DNA from: Mesostigma viride
Taxonomy: Eukaryota; Streptophyta; Mesostigmatophyceae; Mesostigmatales; Mesostigmataceae
DNA length: 62,000 bases
Reading direction: 5' to 3'
NCBI GenBank assembly: GCA_009746045.1
Contig: RPFO01000412.1
Coordinates: forward strand, 1,212,313-1,274,312
Made by a program: the position numbers and the translations under genes. The notes beneath the pieces were generated by a model. That model had not been told where the DNA came from. It saw only the letters and a program-made list of their open reading frames with translations, and searched no databases. This document shows, in pieces, positions 10,516-23,400 of the stretch. Every line of letters begins with the position of its first letter. Position 1 is the first letter of the stretch.

Positions 10516-10929
10516 GGCCTCGAGGTAGTCGGGGAAAAATTAGTCCAAATCTAAGATTCCGCGGAACACAGAAAATGAGAAAGCCCAGAACCTACCAGCA
10601 AGGAATCGGACACAGGACCTTTTGCATGATTTCGCGGCTATGTGAGTCTCCTGATCCGAAGGCATCTCACTTAACATAACGAAACAGACCAACTGCGAAA
10701 AGCCTCTTTACCGGAGAGGGGTGCCAACATCAAGGAGACAACCAGCGCAGGCCAGAAATCGGAAGAATCCGGACCATGGGGTGCCAAAATGTCCGATCTT
10801 GCTGAATCTATAGAAGATGACTCACCACTGGAGTTACGTTCGCAGGAGTACTAACGCACGGATGTCTATAGGTATGTGTACTTCTTCTTTCCCCCCTGTC
10901 AAGGTTAACTTACCGGACGGTATTCTCCA
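10516..10929. other. Spacer with dispersed repeat core
   Basis: No gene is seen. The stretch 10733-10790 is a copy of the repeat at 2396-2450 (gacaaccagcgcaggccaga then aatcgg and aatccggaccatgg). Confidence 0.4.
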
Positions 10930-11363
10930 CATGTCTACTACTGGCTCGGGCTAAGTTTTGCAAAAACGCAAGTCGTAAGTCCAAAGCATCTTTTTGCACC
11001 TGCTGCCAAGCATTTTCTAGGGGGCAGGGCCCTGATTGGCACACTTGCGGCCATGTAGGGTGAAACGCGCCTTCCATGCCAAAGGGGGCGTGTAGGCCTC
11101 CACTACCTGATACCAAGAGGGATTATCCTGCAATTTTTTCATGTCGCTGAGAGGCCTAGGCCCCAATTGTCTGCCACTATTAGATGCCAGAATGTGCAGG
11201 GTCCCTTGCGGCATTGGCTTTGGCTGGGCCGCCCCATGTGAGTAGGTGATGGCCAGGCTGAGCAGACCGCCCTGGAGCCACGGGATGTGGCTACCTGATT
11301 GGTGCGGGCCAGATGCCCTGCCAGTTGTAATCTACGTTGCCCAGCGATAAGAGCACATTGCAA
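10930..11363 (-). mobile_element. RTE-like LINE 3' fragment (third copy)
   Basis: The minus strand encodes QRRLQLAGHLARTNQV, the same C-terminal landmark as in the copies at 2640-2960 and 3349-6600. A second piece further on (SGRQLGPRPLSDMKKLQDN) is in another frame. It sits just downstream of the 3' end of the FNBP4-like gene and runs in the same direction, so it may lie within or just past that gene's 3' UTR. Confidence 0.55.
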
Positions 11364-11458
11364 CAGTGGCCCTGCACAGCAGAGTTATCACGTGTCACTT
11401 CAAAAGGCTTGAAAGTCTGCTATGGGCGATAGCAGTGCTTTCAGCAAGAGGCAGCCTG

Positions 11459-14400
11459 TCACATAGGTCTTTCCCAAGACGTTTGACTAGTCGTAAGGTT
11501 GCCGTAGTACACATCCCCTGAAGCCTTGTCGAAGAACGCCTGTTGACAATAACAGCAGACGGCCGGGCACAAACAAGAAACGGTTAAATGAGGCCCATGG
11601 CAGTGCCTCCACAATAAACCTGCTGATTGCCGGACCAGCCAACAATGAATGCAATTCGCTACACATGAGCGAACAAATGTGATTAGATGAAACCATTCAG
11701 CCTGTACATGGATACTACAGGCTGGTTAGGCTAAAAGACTTCAAATTGTGTCATGGTGCCATAACTTTTAATTTTATTGTCCAATAGCAGCATAACCTAG
11801 CTCAAAAATTGAAGAAAAAATTCTTAAAAGGTCTATGTTGGAAAAACTCAGGCTTTCCTGCTTCAAACATGGTAAAATGCTAATAATGTTGCTGATTCTC
11901 TCCTTAAGTTCACCAACTATGGTCATCTTTTGGTGACTGCCAGGCATAACTTTCTCGCGTGACGGTTGGGAATCTTAAGAAACTGAAGACACTTCTGGCT
12001 TGCAACTTTTCATGGCTAATCCAACTGCGAAGAGACCGGTCGATAATTCTAACGGCCAGTAGGAGAAAAGAGTGCTGAAAATCTCAAAAAAACTGGTATG
12101 AAAATTTGAAACTGCTGGTACGGCTTGTAGACTCAAGGTTTTTCAACCGGTCTTTTCGCAGTTTGATTCCTCATGAAAAACTGCAAGCCAAAAGTACTTT
12201 CAGAATTTCGAGATTCGATCAAATCTCGCGAGAAAGCTTGGCTGACACTATGGGGGTCACTCGTGCCTTACCCAGCCTGTAGGGTGAGGGTGAAGAACCA
12301 TGCGGGCATCCCATCTATAATGGGATTTGATCTGATAAATACTGCCAGGGCACGAAAATACAGGGGAGCAGGCATGAGAATAAATGGAGTGCAGGCCACG
12401 AAGCCAAGGAGTCACCGTCGGTGTTCAATAATATTTACAGGTAGACTGCATCATGTGAGCATAAGTCCTCACTTCTGCGGGTATACACGTGGTCACAAGG
12501 GTCACGTCATGGCCTTGAAGCAACGAGCAGCCTCCAACCAAGCGGGTGAGGGACAACTTTCCTTTTGTTCGCAGCATCTGCCAAAAGTAACTAAAAAAGC
12601 ACACTCCCACCAAGTGTATGGCATGCCTGTCACACGGGGCATGCTCAGCCAGCCCCTGCTCAGCCTTGAACAACACACCATGCAAACAAACAACAATGAA
12701 GGTCATGGCTGCAACCACAGAACCAAGCAGTCCCAAGGCCGCCAGTCGCCACGGCCCACAACCAATGCCGCCACGGCCCACAACCAATGCCGCCACGGCC
12801 CACAACCAGGCCAAAGGCTCTGCGCAGGTGAACCCCTGAGAGGAGTTGGACCCATCGTTTCTGGCCATAGGTTTCCGGGATTGGGACCGACTCATTGGCA
12901 TGCCCCTCACATGCCAACACCTGGGCTGACAAGCACCCAATTCACCGTGCGGCTATGGTTGCGCCGGGGCCAGAAACTAAGAAAATACTCCACCCCACCC
13001 GCGCACACACGGGATGGTCGCATGCATGCACACAGGGCTTTAAGCAGCCACTTCCAGTGGGTACGGCAAACACATGAAGGGTGGGGCCATACCTGCCACC
13101 CTGTGGGCAGCCCCTTGGACAAGGCGGCGAGGTCCACCTTGCGCTTCTTGGGCGCAGCACCTGCGCTGGCTCCCGCCGCGCCCTCCCTGGCCTCTGCCGC
13201 TGCGGGCGCTCTCGCACCCACCACCTCCGCAGGCTCCTCATTCACAGCGGCGGCGCCAGCTGTAGGCGTGGCGTCGGCGTCGGCCGCACCTCCCTTCTTC
13301 TCCTGCATCTCTCGCTCGCGTGCTTTTCGCACGCGCTCCCTCCTGCTCCCGCACGCCACGTGGTGCGCAACCGACGCAGGAACCGGCGCATGCAGAAAGG
13401 GGGAAGGCATGAGGCGTCGCGGCTTGCACAAGGAGCCAACCGTATACCACGGATGCTGTGAAGCGGACGAGTCCAGGCTTGCTGACCACACCCGGACTAG
13501 TCTCCATCCAAGGGACTAGTCTCCATCCAGTATACGCTCCAGTGTCCTGCAGCAGCTGGCAGCAGTGCCCTCTAATAGTCTCCATTAATTGCCAACAGCG
13601 TCACACGATGCCATAAGAACGAAGGCTGCCCAAACAACAGCAGGACCTTAGCAGCAGGGCACCACAGTAGCGGGACACCACAATCGGAGAACCTCGAAAT
13701 ACCAGGACCCACCGTAGCGGGACGGAGGCCGCAAGGTTCCAGTTTGCCGCAAGGTTCCTTGGGCAGCCCACCATGTGCAGTCATTTGCCACCACAGCATT
13801 GCCCACCTGCGCAGCGCTCGCACTACCACCGTCACCAATACATGCGCCCATCCCCCTGGTCGCCTCATTCCTCTCACTCCCTCATCCCCCACCCACCAGT
13901 CGATCGCCTGGTTAAGCGGCGCAAAGTTGGCGTTGCTCTCCGCCTCGCCACTCTTCAACTGTTCCAGCCGCCATCTCTGTATGTGATGGGGGATGGCAGT
14001 GGGAAGTGGGGACATGTAGTGGCAAGGGGCCGCAGCAGGCAATGTAAGGCGCCACGTTTTGTGGCGGCCGGCCATCAATGACGGGCGACTGCATGATGTC
14101 ACATATCACAGCATCCAAGTCAAGAAGCTGCCCTGCCATCCCGCAAGAGTTTCAACGAAGCCGCCATGAGCTGCGAGCCAAGACCACTGGCTCCAGCGAC
14201 TGGCATCCGCACACCCGCCTTTCCTGCCGTCTACCCGATGCAGCGAGCCACAACCATTGCACTGACCCTGGCCTTGGCCCTGGAATCTGGCCCTGGAACC
14301 TGGCCCGGCACCCCGCAACACAATGCCGCCAAACAAGGCACCTGGCCACCTGGCAACACATGGCATGGCTTGGCTCAGCATGTGTTGCGTCATACTCGAA

Positions 14401-17400
14401 CGGCATTGTCTGGCTGTTGGGCCACCCACCGCACCCTCGCGGTGATGATACTGACAAGCGATGGTGCTTTAGTCCACCGCATGTGGGCCACAATGGTGGA
14501 CTAACAGGAACCCAGGGGCCCGCTGCCCCCCTCAGCTCACCTCCTGCCCCCATCACCTCCATCCCCTGCCGCCATCTGCCCCCCCCCCCCCCCCCCCAAC
14601 GGCTCATCTCCACCTCCCAATGCCATCTGCCTGACCCCCCCCCACACACAGCACATCTCCACCTCCTGCCCCCCCTCCTGCCCCCCTCACCTCCAGCTCC
14701 AGCCTGCCATTCACCCCCTTTGCTTTACCTCCAGCTCCTGCTGCTTCTTGCGCTCGAGCGCGGCCACATCCATGGGCGCCTCCTCCGCCTTGTCCTCGCC
14801 CTCGAACTCCTCGCGCGCCGCCTTCCACTGTGGAGGGGGGTGAATGGCAGGGGGGTGGGTATGGACGCCAGCAGCATCAACGAGATAAACGTGGGACGGA
14901 GGTCAAGGGAGCAGAGACCAGGGTTGAAGGAGCTGCGGCCGAAGCAGGGACGCCCTAGCGCCCCCAATTGCTCGGGAAGGTGAGGCTGCAGCACGGTCAA
15001 GTAGCAAAGAAAGGCATGATGGAAGGTGGCACACAATGCGTCGAGCGACAAGGGCCCGGGCACAGAATGTTACTGTGGCATAGGCGGGCAAGAGTTACTG
15101 TTGTGAGCGCGGCTCCCACATGGCAGAGCATGCACATACGCAACTTGCCCAGCAGGGAATACGCCTCGTGCGCACATTTCCTTGCACGCACCTTGCCCAG
15201 CAGTGCACGCGTCGTGCTGCATGCATCCTGCCCAGCAGCACAACCATTTCTTGCACCCACCTTGCCCAGCAGGGCCGACATTTTCTTGGACTGGCCCAGG
15301 CTCTTGCCAACCGGAGCCACTGAGACACTGGCCGCCGTCCCCGCCTTCTTCTTGCTCTTCTCTTTTGTGGCCGGAGCTGCGGTTACAACCAGCCAAAAAT
15401 GCCCATTTGAGGGTGGTGTACATAGGTCCGTGTGCAGACAAGTTACATAGGTCAATGTGCAGGCAAGATACGTAGGTACGTGTGCAGGCAAGATACGGAG
15501 GTACGTGTGCAGGCAAGATACTTAGGTACGTGTGCAGGCAAGTTACGTAGGTACGTGTGCAGGCAAGATACGTAGGTCCGTGTGCAGGCAAGATACGTAG
15601 GTCCGTGTGCAGGCAAGATACGTAGGTCCGTGTGCAGGCAAGATACGTAGGTACGTGTGCAGGCAAGATACGTAGGTACGTGTGCAGGCAAGATACGGAG
15701 GTACGTGTGCAGACAAGATACGTAGGTACGTGTGCAGGCAAGATACGTAGGTACGTGTGCAGGCAAGATACGTAGGTCCATGTGCAGGCAAGATACGTAG
15801 GTACGTGTGCAGGCAAGATACGTAGGTACGTGTGCAGGCAAGTTACATAGGTCCGTGTGCAGGCAAGATACGGAGGTACGTGTGCAGACAAGATACGTAG
15901 GTACGTGTGCAGGCAAGATACGTAGGTCAATGTGCAGGCAAGATACGGAGGTACGTGTGCAGGCAAGATACGTAGGTACGTGTGCAGGCAAGATACGGAG
16001 GTACGTGTGCAGACAAGATACGTAGGTACGTGTGCAGGCAAGATACGGAGGTACGTGTGCAGGCAAGATACGTAGGTACGTGTGCAGGCAAGATACGTAG
16101 GTACGTGTGCAGGCAAGTTACATAGGTCCGTGTGCAGGCAAGATACGGAGGTACGTGTGCAGACAAGATACGTAGGTACGTGTGCAGGCAAGATACGTAG
16201 GTACGTGTGCAGGCAAGATACGGAGGTACGTGTGCAGGCAAGATACGTAGGTACGTGTGCAGGCAAGATACGGAGGTACGTGTGCAGGCAAGATACGTAG
16301 GTACGTGTGCAGGCAAGATACGTAGGTACGTGTGCAGGCAAGATACGTAGGTACGTGTGCAGGCAAGATACGTAGGTACGTGTGCAGACAAGATACGTAG
16401 GTACATGTGCAGGCAAGATACGTAGGTACGTGTGCAGGCAAGATACGTAGGTACGTGTGCAGGCAAGATACGTAGGTACGTGTGCAGACAAGATACGTAG
16501 GTACGTGTGCAGGCAAGATACGGAGGTACGTGTGCAGGCAAGATACGTAGGTACGTGTGCAGGCAAGATACGTAGGTACGTGTGCAGACAAGATACGTAG
16601 GTACGTGTGCAGGCAAGATACGTAGGTACGTGTGCAGGCAAGATACGTAGGTACGTGTGCAGGCAAGATACGTAGGTACGTGTGCAGGCAAGATACGTAG
16701 GTCCATGTGCAGGCAAGATACGTAGGTACGTGTGCAGGCAAGATACGTAGGTCCGTGTGCAGGCAAGATACGTAGGTACATGTGCATGCAAGATACGTAG
16801 GTACGTGTGCAGGCAAGATACATAGGTACGTGTGCAGACAAGTTACATAGGTCCATGTGCAGGCAAGATACGTAGGTCCGTGTGCAGGCAAGATACGTAG
16901 GTACGTGTGCAGGCAAGATACGTAGGTACGTGTGCAGACAAGATACGTAGGTACGTGTGCAGGCAAGATACGTAGGTACGTGTGCAGGCAAGATACGGAG
17001 GTACGTGTGCAGACAAGATACGTAGGTACGTGTGCAGGCAAGATACGTAGGTACGTGTGCAGGCAAGATACGGAGGTACGTGTGCAGGCAAGATACGTAG
17101 GTACGTGTGCAGGCAAGATACGGAGGTACATGTGCAGGCAAGATACGGAGGTACGTGTGCAGGCAAGATACGTAGGTACGTGTGCAGGCAAGATACGTAG
17201 GTACGTGTGCAGGCAAGATACGTAGGTACGTGTGCAGGCAAGATACGTAGGTACATGTGCAGGCAAGATACGTAGGTACGTGTGCAGACAAGATACGTAG
17301 GTACGTGTGCAGGCAAGATACGTAGGTACGTGTGCAGGCAAGATACGTAGGTACGTGTGCAGGCAATATCCCAGAGTCTCCCAAGGCAGCCTGCTCGTAC

Positions 17401-20400
17401 GCTATAACATGAAAGGGCCCGCATCAAGTAATACTACTGTGATAGCAGTGTATGACATCCAATGATAGAAACAGGCGCACATGGCATCAAGAGGGCACAA
17501 GGCAGCCTGCTCGTACGCTATAATATGAAAGGGCCCGCATCATGTAATACTACTGTGATAGCAGTGTATGACATCCAATGATAGAAACAGGCGCACATGG
17601 CATCAAGAGGGCACAAGGCAGCCATACGGGCCGGGCAAGCTCGCCTATCATCCATGCAAGAACGGTAACTACAGGATGAGGACGTTATAGCCAAGCAATA
17701 GCCTATCATCCATGCAAGAACGGTAACTACAGGATGAGGATGTTATAGCAAAGCAATAGCCTATCATCCATGCAAGAACGGTTACTACAGGATAAGGATG
17801 TTATAGCAACGCAATAGCCTATCATCCATGCAAGAACGGTAACTACAGGATGAGGACGTTATAGCCAAGCAATAGCCTATCATCCATGCAAGAACGGTTA
17901 CTACAGGATAAGGATGTTATAGCAAAGCAATAGCCTATCATCCATGCAAGAACGGTAACTACAGGATGAGGATGTTATAGCAAAGCAATAGCCTATCATC
18001 CATGCAAGAAAGGTTTCTTAAGGATGAGGATGTTATAGCAAAGCAATAGCGAATACACCGGTGGATGCCTCCTAACCTTAGCAGAATGAAAGCATGCGTC
18101 AGCGTGTCTGCAGATAATGCCACCATGTCAAGTACAGGAACACGAGGTCACAACAGGACTTGGCGGCTGGGCCCGCAGCAGAGGAACCGTGCAGGCGTGA
18201 TGGTTCACAGCGCGACGACAACGCGGGCACGTGCTCCTTCGCTCTATGAAAGCTGTTCCTCCTGTAGTACCCTACATGTGACCTGACTGCACGTCAACAG
18301 CAACTAAAAAGACAAGGACACTAAAAATGAAAGCACGGTTATGAGGTTGCTATCTATTCATATCCCCTCAGCTCCCACGCCTCACATGCCAGGAATGGGC
18401 CACGCAGCTCCCATGCCTCCCACGCCCTCCTTTTAGGTCCAGGCCTCAGAAGTACGGGCCCCGAGGCATACCGCAGGTCCTCATGCCACAAGAGTAACGA
18501 GGCATCCCTTGGGTCCTCTTGCCCACCACCCACCTAGCGCCCCAGAGCTCGAAACGCGAGGTACGGGAGCGGCCATGCTGCCACCCTCCCCCCGCGCCGC
18601 CTGCCCCTGCGACCCTGCAGCGATGCCGCTAACGACGGAGGGTGCAGCCATAGAGGCATGCCCCACCTGCTGGAGGGGACCAGCAGGGCTGGCAGCCGCC
18701 ACCAGCACCGTGGGTTGCGTGGACAAGTAGCTGGTCGGAACTTCACTGAGGCCGCCACCCGCCAGCACATCACCCTGCTGGGTGGCATACGGCGTCCCCA
18801 TCGTGGGGTCGTACAGCGCCGCTGGGAGCGCTGCCATCCCCATCACCATCACGGTCGAGGCGTCCGCCGCCGTGGGCAGCATGCCAGCGGCCGCATACGC
18901 GCTGGCGCCGTAGCCAGGGACGGCAGGGTACGCAGCCACCGCCGAGGGGTCATAGATGGCAGGGACCGGGGGCACGTAGGTGTTGGCGTACCAGCTTTCC
19001 TCCGGGGGGGGCGGGGGCGGGGGCGGCACATCCTGTCCCGTTCGAGCAGCCGGCGGATTTGTGTATGCACCCATACACGGCAAGCCGAGCAAATGGTGTC
19101 ATGAGCACTGCATGCTTCCAAGCAAGCGCACAAGAAGCCGCACGCGGGGTGGAGAAACCCTCGCAGCAGAAACAAAGGAGCTTATAGACAAGGAAACCAG
19201 GCACCTTCTGAACCAGGAGCGATGAGCAAGGGACCATTCATGGCAGAAGATCATGCCACACGTGCCAACATTGCCATCCTTTGGCCAGGCCAAGCGGCAC
19301 AAGTGAGCCGAGGCAGCGGCCGAAAGATGCCTCCGATGGCAGGCTTTGCCATCGCCCAGAGAAACGATGGCGCATGCAGGACGTGGCTGCACACATCCCC
19401 CCAGCAAACAAGAAGACGAGAGTTACCCTCCTACCTTAGAAAACTCCCAGAATGACACCCTATGCACGACAGCCAGCAAGCGCTCACCTCATCCTCCGGA
19501 GGCGGCGGCAGCCCCGGCACTTCAGGCAGGGGAGGATAGGGCAGGTCCCCGTCCGGGGGGGGTACTGGGTAGTCCACCCCAGGGGGCCCCTCCAATCCTG
19601 GGGACGCGACGCGCCGGCTGGCCTCAGCAGCGCCATGTGCTGATGGGACAAGCACGGTGCCTGAGCGGTGAATACTGGCACCTGTACCAGCAACACTGGT
19701 CTCATGGCGAATGACCTCCCCTTCCTCACTGCCCTCATCCAGCTCCATCGATGATGATGATGGCGACGATGATGACATCGACCGTGATGGTGACGATGGA
19801 GACGCCTCGCCCTCTCTGGTGCGTCTGGCAGCACCGCATTGCTCCCTGCCAGGGCGGGGCGAGGCCACCGGGGCAGATGCAGGGTCAGGCGTGAGCACCT
19901 CCTCCTGCAGCACCCACGCCTCGGCCGCCATCTGGTGCAAGCGACTCAGCGCGGTGTCTTGCAGCCAACGGATGAGGTCCAGACACAGCGCCACGCCTTG
20001 CCCTTCGTGCCCGCCGCCCCTTTGTGCCCTGCCGCCGGAGTGCCGGCTGTCAGCCCCTCCCTCTCTCTCCTCTGTCGCCGCGGACAGCCCGTCCACCTCA
20101 TCTCGCCTCCGCCCCTGGCACGCATTATCTCCGCCCGGGGACGCCCCGCCGTCCTCCCTCCCTGGCAGGTTGTCCGCGTCATCCGGCGCCAGCAGCGGGC
20201 GATCCTCGACCCACGCCTGCAGCCGCGCCAGGTCCCCCAGCCGCAGGCGCATCTCTGCCACCATGCGGCGGCACAGGCGCAGCGCGGGAGAGGGTGGCTG
20301 CTTGGCCGAGCTGTAAATGTGCGACCACGACCACGCGCACAGCAAGCATGGGGGCCGATGGCCATCCGATCGGGGTTGACCATGTGGGCACACAAACCTC

Positions 20401-23400
20401 TTTTCTTATACATACGTGCCTGGTTATCTGCGCCGTGTTTACGTGTCAAACTCAGACCCAGCCATTTCAAGCGATGGAGCGCGAGAGCCATGGCAGGGAA
20501 ATTCCTACTTGCGAACTGAACCAAATCACTGATGATGTTTAAAGTGCGTCTGCTGCCACGGTATGCATTTCGAGTCTCTCTTATAGTAGCACGCTGCCAT
20601 GTTTAGATGCGTGGTCCTAAAGCTGCACAACCCAGGCAGCGCTGACTTTGTTGAGCACGTGCACGAACATGGAAAGGCACATTAGAACACCGGGTTTCTC
20701 AAATACCCGCACTCCCAGAGAGCACAGCATCCGGGAAGAAAGCAAGCATCCTAGACCGAATGGTAAGGTGACCGAATACCAGCACCTCCGAAACAAACTA
20801 GCAACAGCGACAGGAACAGCACCTGCACCCTATCTGCCAACTACCGGGCAATTGGCAATCTGTAATGACACCAGGGGCACCCACCTGGGTGCCTGCTCCT
20901 CTATGTACTGCAACCGGGCACCCAGGTCTTGCCCAGCAGCCTCCAGGTCCTGCCAAGCGGACACCACGGCGGCAGCATCGCAACCGGAGCGGGCAGATGG
21001 CCCCCCCGCGGCTCCCAACGGGGGCACCCCCCGCCCCGGTCCATCGGCTTCCACGTCCTCCTTCGGTGATGAATCGGGTGAAGGTCGCCTCGCCCCTAGC
21101 GCTTGCTCCTCCTCCTCCTCATCGCCAGAAAACGTGCCTAGCTCTGGGGACTTGGCGCGGTGTCCCGCCTCTTCTCCTCCTTCTGCCTCATCCCTCCTGC
21201 CCTTAGCACGGTCTGTCCCCGCAGTGGCTAGCCTCCCCGGCATGCCATCCGCCTTGCCTGCATCCACCTTGCTGTGACCTGTGGTGGCACCATCAACCCC
21301 TGCGACGCCATCCACTGCCGCATCCTCCACATCATCCCTCCCTGCCACGGCACCCTGGGCGGCTTCCCCCGGCAATTCGTCCGCCGCTACCCGAGGCGCC
21401 ACCGTCACCGCCGCCGCCTCCTCCACCAACGGCGGTGCGTCCCAGCTCGTCTCACCGGTGTCCATGTTCCAATAATAGAAGTCTCCGCTGCTCTCGTCTT
21501 TCACCTTGGTCCACGGCTTAGGCAGCCTCAACGCCCTGCCAGGTGGTGCCAGCCCCGCCTGGCCTGGCCCAGCCGCATCGCCCCCTGTCCCCGCCCTAGC
21601 AATCGATGGTCCCCCAGTGTCGGATGGTGCCGATGCTGATGCTGCAGCATCCCGGCCACTGCCTTCGGTTGGCTCACTGCCACTTGACCCAGCCTCGCCT
21701 CCCCCTTCCTGCAGCTCTTCTTCGCCTCCTTGGCTCTCATCCAGCAGGCCGCTGCCTTTCAGCTCGTTTAGAAAGTCTGCCACCTGCCATGCATGCCGAT
21801 GGGCCAACATGACACGAAGGCACAGCCAAGGTGAAATGGAAGACATTAGCCGGAGCCCCCAAGACGGATCTTCCCAGGGGCGAGAGTGGGGCGGAAGCAA
21901 CAACAATAGACGCTCTTGCTGCCCATTCAGAATGAACTTGTTGTGCTAGCCAAGGGAGACAAGGCTGAATGGGACCAGGCTCATCGTGCAACCAGGCACA
22001 CACAGCCCACGTTCGAAGTTGGCAAAGCTGGGCGCCGACAGGACCGGAGGCCCTGGTGCCTCCGATAACCGCGGTGCCTGTGGCGCAGAAGCCAGCACGT
22101 GGCGTCATGTGCCAGTACGTGCCGCTTTCAGGAAACAGTGCCAGTACGCGCCTGCTTGCGCGGTCCCTGTTGTGCAGGCAACGCATGCATTTTTCTCGCT
22201 TCCTCACTGTGCCCGTTGCAGGGGCCATGCCATGCGGCAACGGCGCCGTATGCCCACACAGGGGCAACACGCCAAGCACTGCCTGCCCGCATGTGTGTGC
22301 GGCCCGCATGGGTTGATCTAATTGAAAAAAAAGTCTCAAAGACACCAAAGGGGACTGTGAACGGCGTCCATGAACTGCACTTGAACTGCTGTGACTTACA
22401 CAGGCGAGCATCCTAAGAAGCCGCGTGCTGCCAGAATCCAACGCATGGCTTGAAACAGACAGCTCAAACAGCATAGAAACCATACAGCTAGAGAGAGCCC
22501 ACACAGCCGCGGGATGTACGCACTTTTTCGTCCAACTCATCGACCCCCTGCACAGCCCCAGCAGCGTGCCCCTGTGCCAAGGCGGGGCCGCTGGGGGCTG
22601 ACCCATGCTGAGGGCGGCCCGTCGGCCCCTCTTCGTCACCCGTGTCGACGCCATACTGCGACAGGCCGCCCGGTAGAGGGCTGCGCTCCTTGCCCGCAGA
22701 CACTGCCGTCGGTTCCAACACCCTGTGACTGCCAGCAGTCGCAACGTTACTCGGGTGGCCATGCGGGGCGTCTGCGGACATGCCACCCCTAAAGGAACCG
22801 CTGCTTCCCCGCCCATCAACCACACGAGCAGGCTTGTGTGCGGTCGCGCCGGCTGCCTTGTGCGGCCACCCGTTCGCCCCTGCATGACCCGCCTCCTCGC
22901 CGTCACTATCCCGGTCACTATCCCGGTCAATATCTCGGTCACTATCTGCGTCGTCGCCATCATCGCTGTAACCACCCAAGAGGGCTAACAGCCGGCTGGG
23001 TGCTGCTGACGCCGACACCTCGACAGCTGGCGCCCCCACGGCCCTGCCACCGCCCGCCCCCGCTGCAGATATAGAGAGGAAAGCCAAGGCAGGGACAAGG
23101 CAGCAAAAGGCAGGGAGGATCCCAGGGAGCCACCCAGCCACCACAGGGTCCCACAGTCAGGAAGATGTGTGCGCAACACCCCAGCATCCCGTGCTATGGC
23201 AGCTGGGCACAAGCACGGCGACATGGTCACAACGGCATGGGCACGGCGGCAGCAGGCCGCGCTGAGCCGGAAGCGGCCTGGAAGCGGTGGCCGTCATGCC
23301 ACCACCACGCCACACGCATGGATAGACTGCCCTGCACTTTGGCCAGGGCGAGCAAATGTGGGTGTAAGGCGCCGTGCATGTTGGTGCCTGATGGATGGCC

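Noticed and set aside
12173-13519. 448-codon plus-strand open frame
   Set aside because: It overlaps exon 8 of the FNBP4-like gene on the other strand, which has a WW-domain start and good splice sites. The plus frame has no recognisable content.
15417-17366. CRISPR-like array
   Set aside because: Units are contiguous with no unique spacers, the genome is eukaryotic, and no cas genes are present. The same applies to the 26- and 17-bp arrays.
15070-17427. Minus-strand repeat proteins (HVPTYLACTRTYVSCLHTYL) of 194-573 codons
   Set aside because: A product of the 25-bp satellite within intron 5 of the FNBP4-like gene.
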